64,000 bases of DNA, from NCBI RefSeq assembly GCF_008905045.1, contig NZ_VWMY01000010.1, forward strand, positions 43,411-107,410, read 5' to 3'. Position numbers and translations under genes: made by a program. The stretch comes from Streptomyces albicerus (GTDB lineage Bacteria; Actinomycetota; Actinomycetes; Streptomycetales; Streptomycetaceae). The notes below the pieces were generated by a model. It was not told the origin of the DNA. It searched no databases and saw only the letters and a program-made list of their open reading frames with translations. Each line of letters begins with the position of its first letter. Position 1 is the first letter of the stretch. Positions 42,440 through 51,040 of this stretch are shown in pieces.

Positions 42440-43879
42440 ATGAGCAGTTCTTCCAATCCGTCGACGCACCACACGTCCACGATCGGCTCGATCGGAACGC
42501 CGAGCCGACGCAACACCGAGCTCGCGCTGCTCGTGTTCGCCGTGGTCATCCCGGTGTTCGCCTACGCCAACGTCGGTCTGGCCATCAATGACTCGGTGCC
42601 GCCCGGCCTGCTGAGCTACGGCCTCGGGCTCGGGCTGCTCGCGGGCGTCGGCCATCTCGTCGTACGGAAGTTCGCGCCGTACGCGGACCCGCTGCTGCTG
42701 CCGGTGGCGACGCTCCTCAACGGGCTCGGTCTGGTGCTCATCTGGCGGCTCGACCAGTCGAAGCGGCTCCAGGCGCTGGACAACTTCGTCCAGGCCGCAC
42801 CCCGACAGTTGCTGTACACCGCACTGGGTATCGCCCTGTTCGTCGTCGTACTGGTCTTCCTCAAGGACCACCGGGTCCTGCAGCGCTACACCTACATCTC
42901 CATGGTCGGAGCGCTGGTCCTGCTGCTCCTACCGCTGGTCCCGGGGCTCGGCAAGAACGTCTTCGGCGCGCGGATCTGGATCCAGATTCCCGGCCTGGGC
43001 AGCATCCAGCCCGGCGAGTTCGCGAAGATCGTCCTCGCGGTCTTCTTCGCGGGCTACCTCATGGTGAAGCGCGATGCGCTGGCCCTGGCGAGCCGCCGCG
43101 TCATCGGCCTCTACCTGCCACGCGGCCGTGACCTCGGCCCGATCATCGTCGTCTGGGCGATCTCCATCCTGATCCTGGTCTTCGAGACCGACCTGGGCAC
43201 CTCGCTGCTGTTCTTCGGCATGTTCGTGATCATGCTGTACGTCGCCACCGAGCGAACGAGCTGGATCGTCTTCGGTCTGCTGATGTCCGCTGCCGGCGCC
43301 GTCGGCGTCGCCACCTTCGAACCGCACGTCCAGCAGCGCGTCCAGGCCTGGCTCGACCCGATGCGCGAGTACACCCTCAGCCAGGAAGGCGTCGCCGGCC
43401 ACACCGAGCAGTCCATGCAGGCTTTGTGGGCCTTCGGCTCCGGCGGCACCCTCGGCACCGGTCTCGGTCAGGGCAACTCGGACCTGATCAAGTTCGCTGC
43501 CAACTCCGACTTCATCCTCGCCACCTTCGGCGAGGAGCTGGGCCTGGCCGGTGTGATGGCGATCCTGCTGCTCTACGGCCTGATCGTGGAGCGCGGCGTG
43601 CGGACCTCCCTCGCCGCGCGCGACCCGTTCGGCAAGCTGCTGGCCGTCGGTCTGTCCGGCGCCTTCGCCCTCCAGGTCTTCGTCGTCGCCGGCGGCGTCA
43701 TGGGCCTGATCCCGCTGACCGGTATGACGATGCCGTTCCTGGCGTACGGAGGTTCCTCCGTCCTCGCCAACTGGGCCCTGATCGGCATCCTGATCAGAAT
43801 CAGCGACACCGCGCGCCGCCCCGCGCCGGCCCCCGCGCCCAATCCCGACGCCGAGATGACCCAGGTGGTTCGACCGTGA
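42440..43879 (+). CDS. rodA: SEDS glycosyltransferase of the FtsW/RodA/SpoVE family
   Basis: 479-residue polytopic membrane protein, about 12 segments, that polymerises lipid II into glycan strands. Conserved SEDS features: ARIWIQIPGLGSIQPGEFAKI near 175-195, FETDLGTSLLFFGMF near 248-262 (with the conserved Asp), and MPFLAYGGSSVLANWALIGILI near 430-451. The N-terminal cytoplasmic ~25 residues are Ser/Thr rich, a possible kinase target. It is followed by its cognate class B PBP with a GTGA overlap, the standard SEDS-bPBP pair. Named rodA by position in the actinobacterial pstP-rodA-pbpA-pknB order. Confidence 0.9.
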   Translation: MSSSSNPSTHHTSTIGSIGTPSRRNTELALLVFAVVIPVFAYANVGLAINDSVPPGLLSYGLGLGLLAGVGHLVVRKFAPYADPLLLPVATLLNGLGLVLIWRLDQSKRLQALDNFVQAAPRQLLYTALGIALFVVVLVFLKDHRVLQRYTYISMVGALVLLLLPLVPGLGKNVFGARIWIQIPGLGSIQPGEFAKIVLAVFFAGYLMVKRDALALASRRVIGLYLPRGRDLGPIIVVWAISILILVFETDLGTSLLFFGMFVIMLYVATERTSWIVFGLLMSAAGAVGVATFEPHVQQRVQAWLDPMREYTLSQEGVAGHTEQSMQALWAFGSGGTLGTGLGQGNSDLIKFAANSDFILATFGEELGLAGVMAILLLYGLIVERGVRTSLAARDPFGKLLAVGLSGAFALQVFVVAGGVMGLIPLTGMTMPFLAYGGSSVLANWALIGILIRISDTARRPAPAPAPNPDAEMTQVVRP

Positions 43880-45366
43880 ACAAGCCCCTGCGCCGGATCG
43901 CGATCTTCTGCGGGCTCCTCATCCTGGCCCTGCTCATCCGCGACAACTGGATCCAGTACGTCCAGGCCGACTCGCTGAAGGACGACCCGAAGAACCGCCG
44001 CGTCTCCATCGCGCGCTACGCCACCCCGCGCGGCGACATCATCGTCGACGGCAACCCGATCACCGGGTCCACCAAGACGAGCGGCGACGACTTCAACGAC
44101 TTCGAGTACAAGCGCACGTACAAGGACGGCGCGATGTGGGCCCCCGTCACGGGCTACGCCTCGCAGGCCTTCGGCGCCACGCAGTTGGAGAACATCGAGG
44201 ACGGCATCCTCACCGGCAACGACGACCGGCTCTTCTTCCGCCGTACGCTCGACATGATCACCGGCAAGAAGAAAGAGGGCGGCAACGTCGTCACCACGCT
44301 CAACGCCGCCGCGCAGAAGGCCGCGTACGACGGTCTGCTGAAGCGGGGCAAGGGTGCCGTCGCCGCGATCGACCCGGAGACCGGTGCGATCCTGGCGCTG
44401 GCCTCCACGCCCTCGTACGACCCGTCGACGTTCGCCGGGAACTCCACGAAGGTCGACGGCGCGGCCTGGGAGAAGCTCCAGAAGAAGAACAACCCCGACG
44501 ACCCGATGCTCAACCGGGCGCTGCGCGAGATCTACCCGCCCGGCTCCACCTTCAAGGTGGTCACCGCGGCGGCGGCGCTGGAGCACGGCCTCTACCCGGA
44601 CCCCGACGCGAAGACCGATTCGCCGGACCCGTGGACCATGCCGGACACCACGACCGAGCTGCCGAACGACGGCAACATCCCTTGTAAGGACGCCACGCTC
44701 CGCAACGCCCTGCGGTTCTCCTGCAACACCGTCTTCGGCAAGGTCGGCTCGGACCTCGGCAAGGACAAGATGCTGGAGACCGCCGAGAAGTTCGGCTTCA
44801 ACAAGGAACAGTTCATCCCGATCCGCGCCAGCGCCTCCAACTTCCCCACGGAGATGGACAAGCCGCAGACCGCGCTCAGCTCCATCGGCCAGTTCGAGAC
44901 CGCCACGACGCCGCTGCAGATGGCCATGGTGGCCTCGGCCGTCGCCAACGACGGCACGCTCATGAAGCCGTACATGGTCGACAAGCGCCAGGCGCCGAAC
45001 CTCGACGTCATCGAGCAGACCGACCCCGCCAAGATGAGCGAGCCGCTCTCCGAGGAGAACGCCCAGATCCTGCAGTCGATGATGGAGACCGTCGTCAAGG
45101 AGGGCACCGGCACCCGGGCCCAGATCAACGAGGACGGCGTCACCGTCGGCGGCAAGACCGGTACCGCCCAGCACGGTGAGAACAACAGCAAGAACCCGTA
45201 CGCCTGGTTCATCTCGTACGCGAAGCTCGACGACGGCAGCTCGCCGGTCGCCGTCGCCGTGGTCGTCGAGGACTCGAACGCCGACCGTAACGAGATCTCC
45301 GGCGGCGGTCTCGCCGCACCGATCGCAAGGGACGTGATGAAGGCAGTCATCGACAGCAAGAAGTGA
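43876..45366 (+). CDS. pbpA: Class B penicillin-binding protein PbpA
   Basis: 496-residue peptidoglycan D,D-transpeptidase. One N-terminal membrane anchor (about 7-22, IAIFCGLLILALLI), a pedestal domain, and a transpeptidase domain with active-site serine in PPGSTFKVV (STFK near residue 221), SCN in RFSCNTVF near 282, and KTG in GGKTGTAQH near 430. The GTG start overlaps the rodA stop. It crosslinks strands made by RodA; beta-lactams acylate the STFK serine. Confidence 0.92.
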   Translation: MNKPLRRIAIFCGLLILALLIRDNWIQYVQADSLKDDPKNRRVSIARYATPRGDIIVDGNPITGSTKTSGDDFNDFEYKRTYKDGAMWAPVTGYASQAFGATQLENIEDGILTGNDDRLFFRRTLDMITGKKKEGGNVVTTLNAAAQKAAYDGLLKRGKGAVAAIDPETGAILALASTPSYDPSTFAGNSTKVDGAAWEKLQKKNNPDDPMLNRALREIYPPGSTFKVVTAAAALEHGLYPDPDAKTDSPDPWTMPDTTTELPNDGNIPCKDATLRNALRFSCNTVFGKVGSDLGKDKMLETAEKFGFNKEQFIPIRASASNFPTEMDKPQTALSSIGQFETATTPLQMAMVASAVANDGTLMKPYMVDKRQAPNLDVIEQTDPAKMSEPLSEENAQILQSMMETVVKEGTGTRAQINEDGVTVGGKTGTAQHGENNSKNPYAWFISYAKLDDGSSPVAVAVVVEDSNADRNEISGGGLAAPIARDVMKAVIDSKK

Positions 45367-45534
45367 CCCCGCTCACGTCCCCTTCACATCGGTGCACGTT
45401 GCGATACCGGTCCTGTATCGGGTGACGGATGTGGCCAGGTCAGTCAAGGCGAGCCGGGTACGGTATGCCCGGACAGCACACCGCCGGACTACACGTGGTG
45501 TGGTCGGGACCGTCGGAGAGGGCTGGTAGTAGCT

Positions 45535-47553
45535 ATGGAAGAGCCGCGTCGCCTCGGCGGCCGGTACGAGCTGGGCCAGGTGCTCGGCCGTGGTGGCATG
45601 GCGGAGGTACATCTCGCCCATGACACCCGGCTCGGCCGCACCGTGGCGGTGAAGACGCTGCGGGCGGACCTCGCACGCGACCCGTCGTTCCAGGCCCGGT
45701 TCCGCCGGGAGGCCCAGTCGGCCGCCTCGCTCAACCATCCCGCGATCGTCGCCGTGTACGACACGGGTGAGGACTACATCGAGGGCATCTCCATCCCGTA
45801 CATCGTGATGGAGTACGTCGACGGGTCCACGCTGCGCGAGCTGCTGCACTCCGGGCGCAAGCTGCTGCCCGAGCGCACCCTGGAGATGACCATCGGCATC
45901 CTCCAGGCGCTCGAGTACTCGCACCGCAACGGCATCGTCCACCGCGACATCAAGCCGGCGAACGTCATGCTGACGCGCAACGGCCAGGTCAAGGTCATGG
46001 ACTTCGGCATCGCGCGCGCCATGGGCGACTCCGGCATGACGATGACGCAGACCGCAGCGGTCATCGGCACGGCGCAGTACCTCTCGCCGGAGCAGGCGAA
46101 GGGCGAGCAGGTCGACGCCCGCTCCGACCTGTACTCCACGGGATGCCTGCTGTACGAGCTCCTCACGGTCCGCCCGCCGTTCATCGGGGACTCCCCGGTC
46201 GCGGTCGCTTACCAGCACGTACGGGAAGAGCCCCAGCCTCCCTCCAACTTCGACCCCGAGATCACGCCCGAGATGGACGCGATCGTGCTGCGGGCGCTGG
46301 TCAAGGACCCGGACTACCGCTACCAGTCCGCCGACGAGATGCGCGTCGACATCGAGGCCTGCCTCGACGGCCAGCCCGTCGCGGCCACCGCGGCCATGGG
46401 CTCCGTCGGCTACGGCGGCTACCCGGACGACCAGCCGACGACGGCACTGCGCTCCACGGACGCGCAGGCCACGTCCATGCTGCCCCCGATGAACCCGGAC
46501 GACGGCGGCTTCGGCTACGACGACCGCGCCGGACGCCGCCGCCAGCCGAAGAAGAGCAACACCTCGACGATCCTGCTGGTCGTCGCGGGCCTGCTCGTCC
46601 TGGTCGGCGCGATCCTCATCGGGAAGTGGGCGTTCACCGGGACCGGCGGGACCGGGGACGAGCCGTTCCCGGCACCCAACCTCGTGAACCGGCCGCTGGA
46701 CGAGGCGCAGCGACTGGCGTCGAACGTCGACCTGAAGGTGGAGGTCGACAAGAAGCCCTGTGAGGACACCCCGAAGGACAGCGTCTGCGCGCAGAACCCG
46801 GCCGCGAAGACCGAGGTCAACAAGGGCGACACCATCACGCTGACGGTGTCGACGGGGGCGCCGAAGGTGGCGGTGCCGAACGTCATCGACGACGACGTCG
46901 ACGTCGCCACGAAGAAGCTCGAGGGCGACAAGTACCAGTTCGAGGTCAAGACGGAGAACAAGGAGTCCAGCGAGGAACCCGGCACGGTCCTCGAGCAGGA
47001 CCCGACCGCGGGCGACGAGGTGGAGAAGGGTTCCACCATCACGCTCACCGTCGCCACGGAGAAGAAGCAGGTCACTGTTCCGGACGTCACCGGCAGTACC
47101 TGTGACCAGGCCAAGGCGCAGATGGAACAGAACGACCTCACGGGCAACTGCACCGATGTCGAGACCGACGACCCGAACCAGGTCGGCAAGGTCATCGCGA
47201 CATCGCCTGCGGTCAACTCCCTGGCCGACCCGGGCTCCACGGTGACCATCCAGATCGGCAAGGCGGCGGAAGAAGACGAGGAGTTCGCCATGCCGAAGGT
47301 GACCCAGATGACCCTCGGCCAGGCCAAGCAGGTCCTCGCGCAGAGCCAGCTCCAGCTCGGCAACATCCAGGGCTCGCAGGACGACAACGCCATAGTGGTC
47401 GCCAGCAACCCGCAGGAGGGCCAGGAAGTGAAGGCCGGCGACAGGGTCAACCTCGCCACGCTCGACGCCGGGCAGCAGAACAACGGCGGCAACGGCAACG
47501 GCGGCCTCTTCGGAGGCGTCACCGGCGGCACAGCGACGCGAAGCGAGGACTGA
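45535..47553 (+). CDS. pknB: PASTA Ser/Thr kinase PknB (PkaF of S. coelicolor)
   Basis: 672-residue membrane kinase. The kinase domain (about 8-275) has LGRGGMAEVH, VAVKTLR, HRDIKPANVM, DFGIAR and SPEQAK. After a linker and one membrane helix (about 343-362, STILLVVAGLLVLVGAILIG) come four extracellular PASTA units (about 378-655: FPAPNLVNRPLDEAQRLA, KVAVPNVIDDDVDVATKKL, QVTVPDVTGSTCDQAKAQM, FAMPKVTQMTLGQAKQVL), which bind muropeptides or lipid II. The 168-base gap after pbpA suggests an own promoter. Mycobacteria have pknA in that place; it is absent here. Confidence 0.93.
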   Translation: MEEPRRLGGRYELGQVLGRGGMAEVHLAHDTRLGRTVAVKTLRADLARDPSFQARFRREAQSAASLNHPAIVAVYDTGEDYIEGISIPYIVMEYVDGSTLRELLHSGRKLLPERTLEMTIGILQALEYSHRNGIVHRDIKPANVMLTRNGQVKVMDFGIARAMGDSGMTMTQTAAVIGTAQYLSPEQAKGEQVDARSDLYSTGCLLYELLTVRPPFIGDSPVAVAYQHVREEPQPPSNFDPEITPEMDAIVLRALVKDPDYRYQSADEMRVDIEACLDGQPVAATAAMGSVGYGGYPDDQPTTALRSTDAQATSMLPPMNPDDGGFGYDDRAGRRRQPKKSNTSTILLVVAGLLVLVGAILIGKWAFTGTGGTGDEPFPAPNLVNRPLDEAQRLASNVDLKVEVDKKPCEDTPKDSVCAQNPAAKTEVNKGDTITLTVSTGAPKVAVPNVIDDDVDVATKKLEGDKYQFEVKTENKESSEEPGTVLEQDPTAGDEVEKGSTITLTVATEKKQVTVPDVTGSTCDQAKAQMEQNDLTGNCTDVETDDPNQVGKVIATSPAVNSLADPGSTVTIQIGKAAEEDEEFAMPKVTQMTLGQAKQVLAQSQLQLGNIQGSQDDNAIVVASNPQEGQEVKAGDRVNLATLDAGQQNNGGNGNGGLFGGVTGGTATRSED

Positions 47554-47570
47554 CCCCCGCTTCACTCGCC

Positions 47571-47623
47571 CACGACGAAGCCCCGGCACCCTTCAATCAA
47601 GGGGGTGCCGGGGCTTCGTCGTG
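47571..47623. terminator. Strong bidirectional terminator after pknB
   Basis: CGACGAAGCCCCGGCACCC pairs perfectly with GGGTGCCGGGGCTTCGTCG across an 11-base AT-rich loop. It separates pknB from the convergent sortase gene. Confidence 0.9.
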
Positions 47624-47654
47624 CGGTGGGCGTCGTACGCGGCGTGCGGCGCGG

Positions 47655-47741
47655 CCCTGCCCGTAGCCCGTACGAGACGGGTCAGCGCGGCGCCCCCGTA
47701 CGAGACGAGTCAGCGCAGCGCCCGTACGGGACGGGTCAGCG
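47655..47741. repeat. 26-28-bp tandem repeat spanning a sortase stop codon
   Basis: Read on the minus strand, CTGCGCTGACCCGTCCCGTA and two diverged copies follow each other, each keeping the TGA. The first contains the last codons and stop of the sortase gene at 47736. Confidence 0.82.
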
Positions 47742-48476
47742 CAGCTCGGGCGGCGGTGTCCGCTCGTCGTTCACCTTCTCCACGCGCTCCAGCTCGCCCC
47801 ACACCACGTACCGGTAGCGGGACGTGAAGACCGGCGTGCAGGTCGTGAGCGTGATGTAGCGGCCCGCCTTCTTCTTGCCCGACTCCTTGGGGATGGGGGC
47901 GAGGACCTTGACGTTGAACTTCGACGTCTCGGGAAGGGTGGCGTAGACCTTGTAGACGTACCAGTTGTCCTTGGTCTCGAAGACGATCGCATCGCCCTTC
48001 TTGAGCTTGTCGATGTTGTGGAACTGCGCTCCGTGCCCGTCGCGGTGGGCGGCCAGCGAGAAGTTGCCCTTCTTGTCCTGCGGGAGCGCGGACTTGACGG
48101 GGTCGGTGTAGTAGCCGGCGATGCCGTCGTTGAGGGACTTGGTGGAGGTGCCCTTCTTGACCAGCACCTCGCCGTTCTTCATCGCCGGGACGTGCAGGAA
48201 GCCGATGCCGTCCTTGGTGTCCAGGCCGACCGGGCCACGGTCCTCGGCCCAGTGGTCGCGCACCTTGTCGCCCTGCTTGTCGGCCTCGCGGTCCGCGACG
48301 ACGTTCGTCCACCACAGCGAGTACGCGACGAACAGACCGAGGATCAGGCCCGCCGTGATGAGGAGTTCACCGAAGAAGCTGACGGCCGCCGCGATCCGGC
48401 CGCCGCCGCGGCGCCGCGGTGCGCGCGAGGACGCCCGCGCGCCCGTGTGCTCTTCGTGGTCGGTCGTCGCTGCCAC
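47736..48476 (-). CDS. Class E sortase
   Basis: 246-residue membrane transpeptidase of the SrtE class, which in Streptomyces attaches LAxTG proteins such as long chaplins to the wall. A basic N terminus (1-28) and a membrane helix (about 30-55, AAVSFFGELLITAGLILGLFVAYSLWW) precede the sortase barrel. The active-site His is in FSLAAHRDGHGA near 145, Cys in YITLTTCTP near 208, and Arg in FTSRYRYVVWGE near 218. GTG start. S. coelicolor has two such enzymes, SrtE1 and SrtE2 (SCO3849/3850), at the equivalent place; I do not assign which. Confidence 0.9.
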   Translation of the reverse strand: MAATTDHEEHTGARASSRAPRRRGGGRIAAAVSFFGELLITAGLILGLFVAYSLWWTNVVADREADKQGDKVRDHWAEDRGPVGLDTKDGIGFLHVPAMKNGEVLVKKGTSTKSLNDGIAGYYTDPVKSALPQDKKGNFSLAAHRDGHGAQFHNIDKLKKGDAIVFETKDNWYVYKVYATLPETSKFNVKVLAPIPKESGKKKAGRYITLTTCTPVFTSRYRYVVWGELERVEKVNDERTPPPELR

Positions 48477-48513
48477 TGCGTTGCCCCGTCTGGTGTCTCA
48501 GGAATCTTGGGTT

Positions 48514-48564
48514 GTCTTTGAAGCTTGAGTCGTCTTTGAAGCTGCTCTGCATGTCTTTGAAGCT
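48514..48564. promoter_or_regulatory. Three direct repeats GTCTTTGAAGCT upstream of a sortase gene
   Basis: GTCTTTGAAGCT begins at 48514, 48532 and 48553, spaced 18 and 21 bases, roughly two helical turns. The patch is AT-rich for this genome and lies 38-88 bases before the start of the sortase gene at 48476, where activator or repressor sites would sit. The factor is unknown. Confidence 0.6.
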
Positions 48565-48626
48565 TGGGGTGTCTTGGGGAGTCTCACACGCGTTCTCACG
48601 TATCCACATGTGCTCCCCGCGTGCTC

Positions 48627-50216
48627 TCAGCCGACTAGCGCGTCCGGTTTGCCCTTGCTGCGTGGCCGTTCCTCGACCATGGTGCCCCAGACGATCATCC
48701 GGTACTTGCTGGTGAATTCCGGGGTGCAGGTGGTGAGGGTGATGTACCGGCCCGCCGCGGTGAAGCCCGACCCCTTGGGGATCGCGTCCAGGACGGCCGT
48801 ATTGCTAGGCGCCGTCACCGGCAGGATCGACGCCATCTTGTAGACGAAGTACTTGTCCTGCGTCTCCACGACGATCGGGTCGCCCGGCTTGAGACGGTTG
48901 ATGTACCGGAACGGTTCGCCATGGGTGTTGCGGTGTCCGGCCACGCCGAAGTTGCCCGTCTTCGCGTCCGGCATCGCCGTCTTCACGCCCTCCTCGGCGT
49001 AGTGGCCGACCATGCCGCGGTCCAGGACCCGCTTCTTGTCGGTGCCCTCGGCGACCGGCACGACCACGTCCAGCTTCGGAATGTGCAGGAGGGCGAAGCC
49101 CTGCCCCGGCTCGAACGCGCCCGGATTGCGCTTGCCGTTCGCCCAGTCGTTCTGGAGGCTGCTCGCCTCGTTGCCCGCCTGCGCGGCTGCCCGGATGTTC
49201 GTCCACCACAGCTGGTACGTCACGAACAGCAGCATCAGTACGCCGGTGGTGATGAACACCTCACCGATCGCCCGGCTGGCCATCACGGCAGCGCCCGGCT
49301 TCCGCGCCCGCGCCGCGCGCCGCGCCTCCATGCGCGAGAGGGGCGCTCCGGGCTCCGTCCGCTCCTCCTGCGCCCCACTGGTCCCGCCGGCCCCGCCATG
49401 CCGCCCGTGGCGCCTGGCGGCCTTCCGCCGGGCCGCACGGCCCCCGCCCGGGCCGCCTGTGCCGCCTGTGCCGCCTGTGGGCGATACGGCGGGCGTGGTG
49501 GGCGTCGGGAAGCCGGATATGGGCTCGGCGCCGGCTATGCGCAGTGCGACCGTCTCGTCGTCGTCAGGGGGAGGCTCGTACGACGGAGGGCCGGGCGGGG
49601 AGTACGACGGGGAGCTCGGCCGGGCGTTCGGCCGGGCGTACATCTCGTCGTACGACGGCTGCGGCGGCCCTCCGTACGACGGCTGGGCCTCCTGATACCG
49701 AGGCCCAGCTCCGGTCCCTCCGTAGGACGGCTGCTGCGCCTCGTACGGCCGCGGCGGTTCGGCGTACGGCGGCTGCGGCTGCGGCTGCGGCTGCGGCTGC
49801 GGCTCTGCGTACCCGTGCGCGGGCTCCGCGTGCGCACGGCGCACCGGCTCCGCGTACGCCGCGGCGTTCTGCCCGGCGCTCCAGTCCCGCGAATACCCCT
49901 GAGAGTCATGCCACGCCTGCTCGGGCGACGCGGGCTGTCGCTGTCCCGGGAGGGGGTCGCTGAGCGGGTCGGTGAGCCCGTCGACGGCGGCCCGCATCGC
50001 TCCGCCCGCCTGGACACCGCCCGGCGCTGCGAAGTCTTCCGACACCGCGAAATCATTCGGTGCCGCGAAATCACGGGACGCCTCGAAGGACGACGTCGCC
50101 TCAAAGGCGGCTGTCTCCTCGAAGGCGCCCGGCGCCTCAAACGCCGCAGCGCCCCCGTACACGGCGTCCTCGCCGTACGGGGCGGCACTGTCGCGCTCGG
50201 GGCGCAGGGCGGTCAC
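48627..50216 (-). CDS. Class E sortase with long repetitive cytoplasmic N terminus
   Basis: 529-residue sortase. The first ~300 residues are low complexity: Phe-Glu-Ala repeats (FEAPGAFEETAAFEATSSFE), then Pro/Gln/Tyr-rich tracts (QPQPQPQPQPP, QPSYGG) and a basic Arg/Ala region. A membrane helix (about 318-340, IGEVFITTGVLMLLFVTYQLWW) leads to the sortase domain: His in NFGVAGHRNTHGEPF near 430, Cys in YITLTTCTPEF near 490, Arg in TSKYRMIVWG. The GTG start overlaps the stop of the pabA-like gene (GTGA). The long tail is cytoplasmic, so it may recruit other proteins rather than act in catalysis. Confidence 0.88.
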   Translation of the reverse strand: MTALRPERDSAAPYGEDAVYGGAAAFEAPGAFEETAAFEATSSFEASRDFAAPNDFAVSEDFAAPGGVQAGGAMRAAVDGLTDPLSDPLPGQRQPASPEQAWHDSQGYSRDWSAGQNAAAYAEPVRRAHAEPAHGYAEPQPQPQPQPQPPYAEPPRPYEAQQPSYGGTGAGPRYQEAQPSYGGPPQPSYDEMYARPNARPSSPSYSPPGPPSYEPPPDDDETVALRIAGAEPISGFPTPTTPAVSPTGGTGGTGGPGGGRAARRKAARRHGRHGGAGGTSGAQEERTEPGAPLSRMEARRAARARKPGAAVMASRAIGEVFITTGVLMLLFVTYQLWWTNIRAAAQAGNEASSLQNDWANGKRNPGAFEPGQGFALLHIPKLDVVVPVAEGTDKKRVLDRGMVGHYAEEGVKTAMPDAKTGNFGVAGHRNTHGEPFRYINRLKPGDPIVVETQDKYFVYKMASILPVTAPSNTAVLDAIPKGSGFTAAGRYITLTTCTPEFTSKYRMIVWGTMVEERPRSKGKPDALVG

Positions 50217-50851
50217 GCCGTGGCCCTGCCCACCACCGGGGCGAGCCCCGTCGATCTGGCCACGGCCCCGTGGTCGCCGCAGTCGACCAGCCAGTTGGCC
50301 AGCATGCGGTGACCGTGCTCGGTCAGCACGGACTCGGGGTGGAACTGCACACCCTCGACGGGGAGTTCGCAGTGCTTGAGACCCATGATGATCCCGTCGT
50401 GCGTGCGGGCCGTGACCTCCAGCTCGGCCGGCACGGTCTCCGGCTCGGCGGCCAGCGAGTGGTAGCGGGTGGCGGTGAAGGGGGACGGCAGTCCCGCGAA
50501 CACGCCCTTGCCCTCGTGCTCGACGAGCGACGTCTTGCCGTGCAGCAGCTCGGGCGCCCGGTCCACCACACCGCCGTACGCCACCTGCATCGACTGCATC
50601 CCGAGGCAGACCCCGAAGACGGGGACGCCGGTCGCGGCGCAGTGCCGCACCATGTCGACGCAGACACCGGCCTCCTCGGGCGTGCCCGGGCCCGGCGACA
50701 GGAGCACGCCGTCGAAACCGTCCTGTGCGTGCGCCGTCGACACCTCGTCGTTGCGCAGCACCTCGCACTCGGCGCCCAGCTGGTAGAGGTACTGGACCAG
50801 GTTGAAGACGAAGCTGTCGTAGTTGTCGACGACGAGAATCCGCGCGCTCAC
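50213..50851 (-). CDS. pabA: Aminodeoxychorismate/anthranilate synthase component II (glutamine amidotransferase)
   Basis: 212-residue class I glutamine amidotransferase that supplies ammonia to a chorismate-using partner for folate (PabA) or tryptophan (TrpG). Motifs: ILVVDNYDSFVFNLVQYL near 4-21, LLSPGPGTPEEAG near 54, nucleophile in VFGVCLGMQSM (Cys near 82), and catalytic His-Glu in GVQFHPESVL near 180. GTG start overlaps the previous gene's stop; its own stop overlaps the sortase start. No chorismate-binding partner is adjacent, so the PabA/TrpG choice is unsettled. Confidence 0.87.
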   Translation of the reverse strand: MSARILVVDNYDSFVFNLVQYLYQLGAECEVLRNDEVSTAHAQDGFDGVLLSPGPGTPEEAGVCVDMVRHCAATGVPVFGVCLGMQSMQVAYGGVVDRAPELLHGKTSLVEHEGKGVFAGLPSPFTATRYHSLAAEPETVPAELEVTARTHDGIIMGLKHCELPVEGVQFHPESVLTEHGHRMLANWLVDCGDHGAVARSTGLAPVVGRATA

Positions 50852-51009
50852 TGGTTGTCCACCGTCACATCGTTGAAGGGCAGCAGAGGTTCGGCCCACG
50901 GGAAGACGTACTGGAACAGCACGTAGACCACCGCGAGCACGAGCACGAGCGAAATCAGCGCCCGCGCCCATGTGTTTCCCGGCAGATGCCGCCAGATCCA
51001 GCCGTACAT
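50848..51009 (-). CDS. Small membrane protein of unknown function
   Basis: 53 residues: MYGWIWRHLPGNTWARALIS followed by a hydrophobic helix (about 17-38, ALISLVLVLAVVYVLFQYVF) and a short acidic outer tail ending DVTVDNQ. GGAAGGG lies 5 bases before the ATG, so the shorter start is preferred over the upstream in-frame one. Stop overlaps the pabA GTG. Embedded among sortase genes; family not identified. Confidence 0.75.
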   Translation of the reverse strand: MYGWIWRHLPGNTWARALISLVLVLAVVYVLFQYVFPWAEPLLPFNDVTVDNQ

Positions 51010-51040
51010 GCCGTCCCTTCCGTCGCCGTACCACACCAGA

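Noticed and set aside
45373..47589. 738-residue frame opposite pknB
   Set aside because: Antisense shadow of a kinase gene with all catalytic motifs.
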